Below, in pieces: positions 35,732-44,353 of a stretch of DNA of 64,000 bases. How positions within the stretch are numbered: position 1 is the stretch's first letter; each line of letters starts with the position of its first letter. The translations under genes and the position numbers were made by a program. Source of the DNA: DOZZ01 sp963792655 (GTDB lineage Bacteria > Acidobacteriota > Terriglobia > Bryobacterales > Bryobacteraceae); contig CAWBWU010000006.1 in assembly GCA_963792655.1 (NCBI GenBank), positions 310,001 through 374,000 on the forward strand, in the 5' to 3' direction. The notes beneath the pieces were generated by a model that was not told the DNA's origin, did not search any database, and saw only the letters and a program-made list of their open reading frames with translations.

Positions 35732-36697
35732 AGCTGCGCACTCCGGGAACATGATCTGGGCTGTCTGGTATAGATAGCGTCGCCAGTTGGCCCACTCGTG
35801 GCCTCCGGTGCTTAGTACCCAGAAGTTGCGCAATCCATATTGGTCAAAGAGCGCGAGAACCTTCTGGCCGTTCTTCAGCGCGATGTCTGTTTCGCCCGCG
35901 GCCATATAGATGGGCACCCGGAACTTATCGTTCGTTGCCGGGTCTTTCAACATATCGCCATAGTAGGAATCAAACCGCTTAAGTGCACCGTCGCCAATGT
36001 GACCGGAACTGTAGATATAGAGCTCACTGAAGGTATCGAGATGCGGCAGCCCGGTATGCATCACCACGAAGCCGCCCATCGAGAGGCCGGCCAACGCGCG
36101 GTACTCCCGGCTGGCTTTGGTCCGATAGTGACTGTCTACGTACGGGATGATGTCTTTCAAGTACTCCTGACTACATTTGTCGTCGCTGCCGATCGCCGAC
36201 GCTTCAGGCGTAGCGCACCCGTGCGTGTTCGGCATGACGATGATCATCGGCTTCGCCTTCCCCGCCGCAATCAGGTTATCCAGAATGTTCGCCGCACTGC
36301 CGCCGCTACGCGGGTCCTCGCTGGCCCACTTGGAATCGTCGTCCCCGCCGCCGTGGTTCAAGTAGAGCACCGGGTACCGAGCGTCGGCATTGCGCGCGTA
36401 ATCCGGCGGCAGATAGACGTGCATCCTCTTCTCCTCGCCTGCGTAGTTCTTGTAAGTCGGCATCTCAAGCTTGCCGTGCGGAACAGCAGTCTTGGCGTAG
36501 AAAGTGGTTTCGGTGATGGTGGGCAATGCCGGCAGGATCGGAAGAGGACACACGCCCGCCTTGGGCACGTTCATCGCTCTGCGCTGAGCTCCGGGCGTCG
36601 CGGCTGGCGGTGGATTCCCCGCCGGGGCTTGCGCCCAGGTGAGATTTGAAACGAGAAAAACGGTTCCAGCGGCGACCAGCAGCGAGCGGTTTGGCAT
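35726..36697 (-). CDS. Secreted esterase, trefoil/esterase-D type (PF00756-like)
   Basis: 323 residues from the ATG at 36697; a signal peptide runs to about residue 22 (VSNLTWA) and a Pro/Ala-rich linker follows. The alpha/beta-hydrolase core has RYPVLYLNHGGGDDD (oxyanion region), PMIIVMPNTHG, the nucleophile S206 in GLSMGG, the acid residue in AAGETD and the histidine in GGHEWANW. This is the pattern of feruloyl/xylan esterases attached to XynZ/FaeA-like domains and of siderophore esterases. It likely acts in the periplasm or outside on plant-derived or glycan esters. Its start is nine bases from the start of the divergent neighbour. Confidence 0.8.
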   Translation of the reverse strand: MPNRSLLVAAGTVFLVSNLTWAQAPAGNPPPAATPGAQRRAMNVPKAGVCPLPILPALPTITETTFYAKTAVPHGKLEMPTYKNYAGEEKRMHVYLPPDYARNADARYPVLYLNHGGGDDDSKWASEDPRSGGSAANILDNLIAAGKAKPMIIVMPNTHGCATPEASAIGSDDKCSQEYLKDIIPYVDSHYRTKASREYRALAGLSMGGFVVMHTGLPHLDTFSELYIYSSGHIGDGALKRFDSYYGDMLKDPATNDKFRVPIYMAAGETDIALKNGQKVLALFDQYGLRNFWVLSTGGHEWANWRRYLYQTAQIMFPECAAK

Positions 36698-36706
36698 TCT
36701 AGGACT

Positions 36707-37105
36707 ATGGCACACAGTACGGCGGTCGCAGCAATCGCGGTCCTCGGCTTTAGTTTCTTGTTTGCGTGCGCATTGTATCCCGCGGAAAGCGGGCGGCAAC
36801 GGATCGTGCGAATCGCGGAGCTGGAGATTGACAGCGTCCAGCTACAAGCCTACGAAGCCGCGCTCAAAGAAGAAATTGAAACTTCCGTCCGCGTTGAGCC
36901 TGGAGTTCTGAGCCTCTCCGCTGTCGCGGTCAAGGGCGCTCCCACCCAGATCAGAATTCTTGAAGTCTACGCTGATGATGCTGCTTACAGATCTCATCTG
37001 GAGACGCCTCACTTCCAGAAATACAAGCGACTCACTCAGAACATGGTGAAATCACTTAAGCTGATTGAGACCGATCCCATTATCCTGGGCACCAAGAGTA
37101 ACTAG
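36707..37105 (+). CDS. Secreted antibiotic-biosynthesis-monooxygenase-like protein
   Basis: 132 residues. The N-terminus carries a signal segment (AVAAIAVLGFSFLFACALYP, possibly a lipoprotein cysteine). The rest is one ABM dimeric alpha/beta barrel domain: QAYEAALKEEIE, EPGVLSLSAVAV, ILEVYADDAAYRSHLETPHFQKY. YgiN-type proteins of this shape are quinol monooxygenases; a secreted form is less common and the substrate is unknown. The H-x-x-T-x-H-F signature of YgiN (HLETPHF) is present. It starts nine bases from the divergent esterase. Confidence 0.78.
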   Translation: MAHSTAVAAIAVLGFSFLFACALYPAESGRQRIVRIAELEIDSVQLQAYEAALKEEIETSVRVEPGVLSLSAVAVKGAPTQIRILEVYADDAAYRSHLETPHFQKYKRLTQNMVKSLKLIETDPIILGTKSN

Positions 37106-37109
37106 CCGG

Positions 37110-38051
37110 CTACTTTAGGTTCGCATTCAGAATCCCAGCCAGCCGGTATCCTGCCAGCAGTACCTGCGCATTGGCTACCGCGTGGGCGTTCGCATCGTAA
37201 GTCGAATCTGGACGGGGCGAGATCTTTACCGCCGGATTGTTGTCGTCAATGATAGGCGCGATATATACCGCGCTTTTAGCCAAAGCAAAGCTATCGTTGA
37301 CCCAGGTTGCCGGGGTCAAGACGCTCGCCCCGGCAGGCTGACCCGCCGCCATTAGCGCCTGGGCTTGAGTGATCACCTGGGCGACCGTGAGCGTGTCTCC
37401 AAGTAAGCCATCCCAGTAGGCGTGCAGCTCGTCGTGGCAGGGTAACGCGCAGAAGGGTACGAAGTTTCCGCCCGCGTCACCTTGCGGATGGTTAACGGTG
37501 AATCTCGATGTCGCGTGCAGCGGCTGGTGAACATCGCCGATCAGGTGTTCGAGCCAGGCTACGTCGTAAGACTTGATGTTCTTCGCTTCCTTTGTGCTAA
37601 TCGCCTGCGAGAGTAGTTCAATCTCGGTTTGTGCGTTAGGTATCTTCGGCGGCAGCCCTGGCGCGCCTGCTGAATCAGGGATGTCGACGAAATGCCAGTA
37701 ACGGTGCATCAGCATATCGCTGTAGCCGATGTTCTGCGCGTCAGACGGGTTGCCTGGCGGGATGTCACCGCCATCGCTGGTGTAGCCGGCCGCGCACGAC
37801 GCGCGCTTGATGCAATCAGGCCATGTGGCCGCTTGTAGAAAAGCGGTGAGCCCTTTCTGTTTCTTGCTCACGCCGGCAACCCAGGTCGAGTAGAGTGGAT
37901 TGAGTTTCAACAAAGCGTCCACCTTGGAGCGGGTGGTCTTCGTCAGGTTCTGGTAAGCAATGTAAGCGACTGTCATGTGGCCACCGTTGAACCAGCCGTT
38001 CAGAGGTGACGCGAGCCCGAGAAGTAACGCGATTGAAACAAGTCTGCGCAT
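37110..38051 (-). CDS. Secreted S1/P1-type nuclease
   Basis: 313 residues. After a signal peptide (to Gly19) the mature protein begins with W20 (W-F-N-G-G-H), whose backbone and side ligate zinc in P1 nuclease; the family always matures at this Trp. HLIGDVHQPLHA near residue 150 and GGNFVPF near 175 supply further zinc-binding His/Asp residues, and the LHAYWD block near 195 is typical. It cleaves single-stranded DNA/RNA and 3'-nucleotides. Export suggests scavenging of extracellular nucleic acids for phosphate or nucleosides. The gene overlaps nothing and has its own spacer on both sides. Confidence 0.88.
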   Translation of the reverse strand: MRRLVSIALLLGLASPLNGWFNGGHMTVAYIAYQNLTKTTRSKVDALLKLNPLYSTWVAGVSKKQKGLTAFLQAATWPDCIKRASCAAGYTSDGGDIPPGNPSDAQNIGYSDMLMHRYWHFVDIPDSAGAPGLPPKIPNAQTEIELLSQAISTKEAKNIKSYDVAWLEHLIGDVHQPLHATSRFTVNHPQGDAGGNFVPFCALPCHDELHAYWDGLLGDTLTVAQVITQAQALMAAGQPAGASVLTPATWVNDSFALAKSAVYIAPIIDDNNPAVKISPRPDSTYDANAHAVANAQVLLAGYRLAGILNANLK

Positions 38052-38147
38052 ATAACCTCGTCCAAATCGTCAGGAGTTAAAAGAGTAGCCGAGTTGGCGC
38101 CGGAAAACTAGCCTTTCATCCGTGGCTTGTTCAGATATCGCGCGTGC

Positions 38148-39701
38148 CTATTTGGCGCCTTGCATTCGCAGAACCTTTGCTTGAACGAGAGTTAGCTGTA
38201 CCTCCAGCCGCATACAGTCGTCAATCACCGCGACTGACGACGGATCCGGCGCCACGTTGAGCGCGTCGTGCTGGATCTCGGCCAGCGTCTTTCCCAGCGC
38301 TTTCAGACGAGTGCTTAACGGCGGATGCGTCGCTGTCGGGTGCGGAAGCGCGGTCATATCCAATTCGTCCAAAGACTTTGGGCCAGCCCGTTCTGCGACC
38401 ATCTTCGCGTAAGCTAAGCTGGCGTTCACCGTCGCCATGGCGGCATATCGTTGCTCGTCGCCTAGTTTGCGCGTGGTATTGAGAAGACGCTGGCTCATGA
38501 GCCATGTGAATAGTTCCCAGGTGCCGATGAAGGCGTGGAGCTTGACCAGTGCAGAGGCGATAGTTGCGGAGCCGGCAATTCGTGCGGCAGTCTCGTCGGC
38601 AGCAATCTCGCGTTCGCGGCTCAAGGCCCTTTCCGCCGCGGCAAATCGCTCCAGGAAGTAGCCGAGCATCAAGATCGAAGGGAGCAGCGTCAGTGAGCCA
38701 GCAACTCCGAGCAACCTGAACGCAGTAAGTGGAATGCGTTGCGTAAACTTATTGATTCGCGCCGCGACCTGCGATACACCTCGGAGCGATTGAATCCCGC
38801 CTTGGTAAATTGGATAGAACTCCACGCTGAACGCTGTATCTTCGCCTTTGAAGTGTCCTAATTCATGGGCGATGACGGATGTTAGCTCGGCGACAGTTAG
38901 TATCCGGCATAGTGGAAGAGATATGTACATCGACCGCCCAGTTTGTCTTCCGCCGATGCAGGTAACATCGGTTTGAGTAACGTAGAACGCCGGCGTCAGA
39001 CCGACGATCAGGTTGTGTGGGGCGTCTGTGCCAACCTGTGCGGCAATATGTTTGACGAACGCCCAGAGTACGGGATACTCGGCAGGCGCAACGCGGATAC
39101 CCAAAACCACTGCATGCGCATTCTGCGCGTTACCGAACAGCGGCTTAACTGTGAGAACGCCGCCAACCAATGCCGCGGCGCCGAAGAAGACGGTGTAGAA
39201 ATAAAAGTTCTCATTGGCGTCCCCGTTCAAAAAAGAATAAAGAATGGTTCCGGAGAGTAATGCCGCCTGCAGCAGCAATAGTAGAGCAACAACTACATTT
39301 GAGACCACCAGGCCGGGACGAAACACTCGCAGCAAGATCTTACGGTCTTTCTTGCTGATAGCGCCGGCCACCCACACCAGACTGGCGAACAAGACCGCGA
39401 CCAATCCTGTGAACGCTGCAAGGCCCACAATGCGTCCAATGTTCTCGAACGGCTGGCATACCGGCTCGAGGTTGAATGTTTTCCGGAGACTGGGGTCAGC
39501 GCAGGTCGCCTGAAGCGAAGACGCCGGCACACGGTCCCCCAAAATTTGCTTTTGAGTAGTCTGCTCCCACACCAACTCTCGATCGCCGAGTGCGGAACCC
39601 AGGCTAAAGAAACTAATGAGCGGAATGGTCAGAAATGCAATCGCCAGTTTTAGCGTTTTGATCACGGCGGTTGCCTTCCACGAAGACCAAAACGTTACCA
39701 T
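38148..39701 (-). CDS. M48-family membrane peptidase (HtpX/Ste24-like)
   Basis: 517 residues from the ATG at 39701 (an upstream ATG at 39782 adds a non-homologous stretch). Hydrophobic segments near residues 16-35, 80-105, 115-140 and 155-175 precede the catalytic domain. Zinc ligands: H279, E280 and H283 in HELGH; the third acidic ligand is likely in EIAADETAA near residue 370. Two further hydrophobic segments near 330-350. Role by family: proteolysis of membrane or periplasmic proteins. The long N-terminal loop with several cysteines (LQATCADP, EPVCQP) would face the periplasm. Confidence 0.82.
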   Translation of the reverse strand: MVTFWSSWKATAVIKTLKLAIAFLTIPLISFFSLGSALGDRELVWEQTTQKQILGDRVPASSLQATCADPSLRKTFNLEPVCQPFENIGRIVGLAAFTGLVAVLFASLVWVAGAISKKDRKILLRVFRPGLVVSNVVVALLLLLQAALLSGTILYSFLNGDANENFYFYTVFFGAAALVGGVLTVKPLFGNAQNAHAVVLGIRVAPAEYPVLWAFVKHIAAQVGTDAPHNLIVGLTPAFYVTQTDVTCIGGRQTGRSMYISLPLCRILTVAELTSVIAHELGHFKGEDTAFSVEFYPIYQGGIQSLRGVSQVAARINKFTQRIPLTAFRLLGVAGSLTLLPSILMLGYFLERFAAAERALSREREIAADETAARIAGSATIASALVKLHAFIGTWELFTWLMSQRLLNTTRKLGDEQRYAAMATVNASLAYAKMVAERAGPKSLDELDMTALPHPTATHPPLSTRLKALGKTLAEIQHDALNVAPDPSSVAVIDDCMRLEVQLTLVQAKVLRMQGAK

Positions 39702-39745
39702 AAGTTGGCCGGTGCGTCTGCCTCGCAATGCCGTATCCTGAACAT

Positions 39746-40072
39746 ATGGGTTGTGGCAGCAGCGGAATTCCTCAGTCGGCACCGCCGAAACCGGGCGCGC
39801 GTATGGTGCACTGCGTTAAGTTCGGGAAGGAAATGGAGGGCCTGGACGAGATCCCGTTTGAAGGGCATCCGCTGGGGCAGAAGATTTACGAGAACGTGTC
39901 CAAGGAAGCCTGGAAGCTTTGGGTTGAGCACATGAAGATGCTCATGAACGAGTACCGCCTCAACCTGGGTACCGCTGAGGCGCAGGAGTTCATCATCAAG
40001 CAGATGGACGACTACTTCTTCGGTGAAGGCGCCTCGCTCCCACCCGACTACGTTCCGCCGCAGGCGAAGTAG
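39746..40072 (+). CDS. Fe(2+)-trafficking protein, YggX-like
   Basis: The core MVHCVKFGKEMEGLDEIP, then GQKIYENVSKEAWKLW, HMKMLMNEYRLNLGT and QMDDYFFGEG is YggX: a small protein that protects Fe-S clusters by handling ferrous iron, with the conserved Cys (M-V-H-C). The start is uncertain. The M-V-H-C methionine at 39803 would give the common length; I use ATG 39746, which adds a 19-residue Gly/Ser/Pro-rich stretch with a second Cys, and an ATG at 39728 is also possible. None has a strong ribosome-binding site. The stop is two bases from the convergent neighbour's stop. Confidence 0.8.
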   Translation: MGCGSSGIPQSAPPKPGARMVHCVKFGKEMEGLDEIPFEGHPLGQKIYENVSKEAWKLWVEHMKMLMNEYRLNLGTAEAQEFIIKQMDDYFFGEGASLPPDYVPPQAK

Positions 40073-40074
40073 CT

Positions 40075-40701
40075 CTATCGCAGCAGGTTCACCACGGAAT
40101 TCAACACGCGCCGGCTGCGAACCATCAGAGGATGAGCCGCTACGGCGAACCGGACGTTGCGGCCGACGGGCATCACGGAACTGCGGGCGGGCACAATCAT
40201 CAGATCGAGAGGCGTCCAAATGGAAATGAACTCGATATCGTTCAGCATGTGCGCATCGCTGTTTAATCGGCGGAGAAATTCGCTGCCCGGACGCATCTGG
40301 CGGGCCCCGGCATTGCCGCGCAGAAACGCAGTGTAAGTTCCGTTGTGCGGCGTTGCGAGGGTGATGAGCCGTCGAACCCGGCTGGCGCCCCCGAGGCGCT
40401 GCACATAATAGCGCGCAACCAGCCCGCCCATACTGAACGCGACGACATCAAACTGCGAGATTTTCCCGAAGTTTGCATCGACGAAGCCGCCAACCTGTTC
40501 CGCGAGCGTATCGATCCCGGCATCGCCATTATTGGGAGTCAGATTGACGCAGTGGACGGCCTTGCCCAAGGCTTGAAGCCGCAAACGCAGGCGGTTGAAG
40601 AGCACTTCCGTATCGTGAATGCCGTGAATCAGCAGCACCGGAAGATTCGACAAACGTCCGTCCAAATGTAGTGTTGGGATTTGCTCGGAACGGGTAACCA
40701 A
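40075..40701 (-). CDS. Alpha/beta-hydrolase, lipase/thioesterase-like
   Basis: 208 residues. VLLIHGIHDTEVLF near residue 22 is the oxyanion H-G block; the nucleophile elbow is FSMGGLVARYY near residue 90; ITLATPHNGTY follows. This is the pattern of PGAP1-like/triacylglycerol-lipase-type hydrolases (COG1075). The histidine of the triad is probably near residue 195 (AVAAHPLM). No signal peptide, so cytoplasmic or membrane-associated. Compact for the family. Confidence 0.75.
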   Translation of the reverse strand: MVTRSEQIPTLHLDGRLSNLPVLLIHGIHDTEVLFNRLRLRLQALGKAVHCVNLTPNNGDAGIDTLAEQVGGFVDANFGKISQFDVVAFSMGGLVARYYVQRLGGASRVRRLITLATPHNGTYTAFLRGNAGARQMRPGSEFLRRLNSDAHMLNDIEFISIWTPLDLMIVPARSSVMPVGRNVRFAVAAHPLMVRSRRVLNSVVNLLR

Positions 40702-40709
40702 CCGAAGCG

Positions 40710-40788
<79 letters not shown>

Positions 40789-40874
40789 TTTCGAGAATAG
40801 CCCAATCGTGACGGTTTGGTCAAACCGCCGATGTGAACCTGCACGGATCGGGGCTTTGGCGCGTCTAATCCTTT

Positions 40875-41516
40875 GTGAAGCTTTTGTGCGCCCTGGGGTT
40901 GGTGTGTCTTACGCCGGTGTTTGGCGGTCCGCCGTCCTCGCCCAATCTCGACCAGGTGCTGAAAGGCGTTGAGCAGCGCTACAACCGGGCACAGACGTTA
41001 AAGCTCCTGTTTACCGAGTCTTACAGCGGAACGCGACGGCCCACACAAACCGAATCGGGCACGCTTTGGCTGCGCAAGCCCGGCCGCATGCGCTGGGATT
41101 ATGTGAATCCAGCGGGCAAGTTTTTCCTCTCCGACGGCAAGAGCCTTTACCTGTTTACCCCGGAGGACGGCAAGGTCGAAAAGTCGGCGCTGCGGGATAG
41201 CGAGGACATGCGCGCGCCACTGGCGTTTCTGCTCGGTAAGCTGAATTTCTACAAAGAGTTCCGCAAGTTTGATCTGCGCGCCGAGGGCGGCGCTACCTGG
41301 ATTTCCGCAGAACCGAATTCGGATGCCCTGCCCTACTCCAAAGTCGAATTTCTGGTCACGCCGGATTCGCAGATCCACAAGGTCCGCGTCACTGCGCAGG
41401 ATCGTTCGATCATCACGTACGTTTTTGAGCAGGAGCAACTGAATCCCACGCTGAACGCCGCCCTGTTTACTTTCCGCGCGCCGCCCGGCAGCCAGATCAT
41501 CGAGGCTGAACGCTAG
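40875..41516 (+). CDS. lolA: Outer-membrane lipoprotein carrier protein LolA-like
   Basis: 213 residues, GTG start, with signal peptide (LLCALGLVCLTPVFGG). The mature protein is a LolA-type half-barrel: QVLKGVEQRYNRAQTL, GTLWLRKPGRMRWDY, LYLFTPEDGKVEK, and FLLGKLNFYKEF. LolA carries lipoproteins through the periplasm from LolCDE to LolB. LolB, LolCDE are not in the window. Stop shares one base with the GspF start (TAGTG), so it may be co-transcribed with the pilus-type machine. A LolA-like paralogue with another cargo cannot be excluded. Confidence 0.85.
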   Translation: MKLLCALGLVCLTPVFGGPPSSPNLDQVLKGVEQRYNRAQTLKLLFTESYSGTRRPTQTESGTLWLRKPGRMRWDYVNPAGKFFLSDGKSLYLFTPEDGKVEKSALRDSEDMRAPLAFLLGKLNFYKEFRKFDLRAEGGATWISAEPNSDALPYSKVEFLVTPDSQIHKVRVTAQDRSIITYVFEQEQLNPTLNAALFTFRAPPGSQIIEAER

Positions 41517-42724
41517 TGCCGGAGTACGTATTGAAGTACGCCGACGCGCGCGGCGAGATTAAGCAACACACGGCGGAGGCGATCTCCGAGCAGGAGTTGC
41601 GCGACCGCTATACCAAACAAGGCTTCCTGGTCTATTCGGTGCGCGTGCGAGGTGCGGCAGCGATCGCATCGCGCGTCACATCGCGCAACAGCAAGCTGAA
41701 CCTCGAGAAGTTCATCATCTTCAACCAGCAGTTCGTGACACTCGTTCGCGCCGGGCTGCCTATCCTGAAGGCGTTGGACCTGCTGGCCGACCGGCTCGCG
41801 GATGCCAAGCTCGGTCCGTATCTCAAATCGGTGCGCGATGAAGTACGCAAAGGGTCCCTGCTGTCGGAGGCCTTTCGTTCCGAAGGCATCTTCCCGTTGA
41901 TCTATGTGACGACAGTGATGGCAGGCGAGAAGAGCGGAAGCCTGGTTGAAGTGCTGGAACGATACATCACGTACCAGAAGCTCGCGCTCGCGTTGCGCAA
42001 GAAGCTGTTGGTGTCGCTGATGTACCCGGCCGTGTTGCTGGTGCTCACGCTCATTCTGGTCGTTTTTCTGATCACTTACGTGGTGCCGAACTTTGCGGAA
42101 CTCTACACGAGTATGTCGGCCAAGCTTCCGGCTGTTACGGTTCTGCTGATCACCGTCGGCAGTCAGGCCAAGTCGTACATCCTGATCTACCTGGCCGCAC
42201 TGGCAGGCATTGGAACGGCGCTCTTTCTGTGGGCCCGCACGCCAGGCGGGAAAGACCGGCTCGACCAGATCAAGATGCACACGCCTCTATTCGGGCAGGT
42301 GTGGCTGAAGTATCAAGTCGCGCAGTTCTCGCGTGTGCTCAGCACTTTGCTGAGCGGCGGTATTCCACTGGTGCAGGGCTTGCAGACGGCGGCGGATTCG
42401 TTGGGCACAGCGCTGCTTCGCAAAACCCTCGAACGCGCGGCGCAACTGGTGCGCGAAGGGCAATCGCTCTCATCCTCGTTAATTGCTACGAAGGTGTTCC
42501 CGCCGCTTTCGATTGACATGATCGAGGTCGGCGAATCCACCGGCGCACTGCCGGTGATGCTTTCGAGCGTCGCTGAATTTTACGAGGAAGACGTGAACAC
42601 CACGATGGGCGCGGCGCTCTCGCTGGTGGAACCCGCGATCATGATTTTTATGGGCATCTTCGTCGCGTTCGTTCTGATCGCGCTGTACCTTCCGATCTTT
42701 TCGCTCGCGGATTCGATCCGTTAG
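41516..42724 (+). CDS. Type II secretion/type IV pilus inner-membrane platform protein (GspF/PilC)
   Basis: 402 residues with the duplicated GspF domain: first copy about residues 65-190 (FNQQFVTLVRAGLPILKAL, VMAGEKSGSL), second about 270-395 (FSRVLSTLLSGGIPLVQGL, MIEVGESTGALP). Three membrane helices (around 165-190, 218-240, 372-395). The N-terminal PilC-like part (VLKYADARGEI, AEAISEQELRDRY) is typical. It forms the rotor-like platform that couples the cytoplasmic ATPase to pseudopilus assembly. GTG start overlapping the upstream stop. Confidence 0.9.
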   Translation: MPEYVLKYADARGEIKQHTAEAISEQELRDRYTKQGFLVYSVRVRGAAAIASRVTSRNSKLNLEKFIIFNQQFVTLVRAGLPILKALDLLADRLADAKLGPYLKSVRDEVRKGSLLSEAFRSEGIFPLIYVTTVMAGEKSGSLVEVLERYITYQKLALALRKKLLVSLMYPAVLLVLTLILVVFLITYVVPNFAELYTSMSAKLPAVTVLLITVGSQAKSYILIYLAALAGIGTALFLWARTPGGKDRLDQIKMHTPLFGQVWLKYQVAQFSRVLSTLLSGGIPLVQGLQTAADSLGTALLRKTLERAAQLVREGQSLSSSLIATKVFPPLSIDMIEVGESTGALPVMLSSVAEFYEEDVNTTMGAALSLVEPAIMIFMGIFVAFVLIALYLPIFSLADSIR

Positions 42725-42730
42725 GACCCT

Positions 42731-44350
42731 ATGGCAACCGAACGCAACAAACTGCAAGAGATGGCCATCGAGACGACGCAGGCGCAGCAGATTGCCGCAC
42801 GCTATCGTTGCGAGTTCATCGACTTGCGCGAGGGCGCGATCGATCACGAGCTGTTTCGCACCATCCCCGTCGATCTGATGTTCCGTTATAACTTCGTGCC
42901 GCTCGGCGCGCAGAACGGAACACTCGACATCGCGCTGTCCGATCCCCGCAATCTGCAAACGGTGGACGAACTGGGTCTGCTGCTCGGCAAGAAACTGCGC
43001 GTGAAAGTGGCGACCCTTTCGCAAATTTCCGAACTGCTCAAGAAGACGGAGCAGTCGCAGCGCGTTCTCGAAGAAGTCACCGAAGGCTTTGCCATCGACG
43101 TCGTCGGCGATGAGGAGAACCAGGACGAAACGTTATCGATCGACAAGCTCAGCTCTGACGACAGCGACATTGCGCCGGTAATCAAGCTGGTCGACACCAC
43201 GATTTTCAACGCGCTCGAACGGCGCGCAAGTGACATCCACATCGAGTCGCGCGATCAGGAAGTCGCCATCAAGTACCGCATCGACGGCGTGTTGCACTAC
43301 GCGATGCCGCCGATCGCCAAGGACTGGCACACCACCATCCTTTCCCGCATCAAGGTAATGAGCGAGTTGGATATCGCAGAGCGCCGCGTGCCGCAAGATG
43401 GACGCTTCCGCGTGCGCTACAAAGGCCGCCTGATCGATTTTCGTGTCTCGGTGATGCCGACCATTCACGGGGAAGATGCCGTGTTGCGCGTGCTCGATAA
43501 AGAGTCCATGAGCGAGAAATTCGCCAAGCTCTCGCTCGACGTGGTGGGCTTCTCCGCGAACGATCTGGTGAAATTCCGGCGCTACATTAGTGAGCCGTAC
43601 GGCATGGTGTTGGTGACAGGGCCGACCGGATCCGGCAAGACGACGACGCTCTACGCCGCGTTAAGCGAGATCAAGAACGACGAAGACAAGATCATCACCA
43701 TCGAAGACCCGGTGGAATACCAGGTCAAAGGCATCACGCAGATTCCGGTGAACGAGAAGAAGGGGCTGACGTTCGCACGCGGCTTGCGCTCGATTCTGCG
43801 TCACGACCCCGACAAGATCATGGTCGGTGAAATCCGCGACAAAGAGACCGCGGACATCGCAATCAATTCGGCGCTCACCGGTCACCTGGTTTTCACCACG
43901 GTGCACGCCAACAATGTGCTGGATGTTCTCGGCCGGTTTCTGAATATCGGCGTTGAGCCTTACAACTTCGTTTCGGCGTTGAATTGCATTCTCGCGCAGC
44001 GGTTGGTGCGTGTAATTTGCGAACACTGCAAGCGGCCGGTGCGTTACCCCGACGCGCTGCTGGTCGAGAGCGGTCTGGATGTTGATCAGTGGCGTGACAT
44101 CACCATGTACGAAGGTGCGGGCTGCTTCGAATGTGGCGGCACCGGTTTCCGTGGACGCTCCGCGATCCACGAACTCCTGGACCTCAGCGATCAGATTCGC
44201 GAAATGATTATGGACCGGCGCTCCACCGCGGAGATCAAGCGCGTGGCCCGTGATTCCGGCATGACGTTTCTGCGCGACTCCGCCGTCGAGAAAGTTCGCG
44301 ATGGAATCACTACGCTCAAAGAGATCAACAAGGTAACTTTCATCGAATAG
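42731..44350 (+). CDS. Type II secretion/type IV pilus assembly ATPase (GspE/PilB)
   Basis: 539 residues. N-terminal MshEN domains (residues 1-150, including the c-di-GMP-binding-like hydrophobic patches LDIALSDPRNL), linker, then the ATPase: Walker A GPTGSGKTTT with K303, an Asp box ITIEDPVEYQ, Walker B and His box (TTVHANNVLD). The zinc-binding tetracysteine motif CEHC...CFECGG is intact near 430-470. Hexameric motor for pseudopilus assembly. It lies between GspF and PilM in a standard order. Confidence 0.92.
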   Translation: MATERNKLQEMAIETTQAQQIAARYRCEFIDLREGAIDHELFRTIPVDLMFRYNFVPLGAQNGTLDIALSDPRNLQTVDELGLLLGKKLRVKVATLSQISELLKKTEQSQRVLEEVTEGFAIDVVGDEENQDETLSIDKLSSDDSDIAPVIKLVDTTIFNALERRASDIHIESRDQEVAIKYRIDGVLHYAMPPIAKDWHTTILSRIKVMSELDIAERRVPQDGRFRVRYKGRLIDFRVSVMPTIHGEDAVLRVLDKESMSEKFAKLSLDVVGFSANDLVKFRRYISEPYGMVLVTGPTGSGKTTTLYAALSEIKNDEDKIITIEDPVEYQVKGITQIPVNEKKGLTFARGLRSILRHDPDKIMVGEIRDKETADIAINSALTGHLVFTTVHANNVLDVLGRFLNIGVEPYNFVSALNCILAQRLVRVICEHCKRPVRYPDALLVESGLDVDQWRDITMYEGAGCFECGGTGFRGRSAIHELLDLSDQIREMIMDRRSTAEIKRVARDSGMTFLRDSAVEKVRDGITTLKEINKVTFIE

Positions 44351-44353
44351 CGC

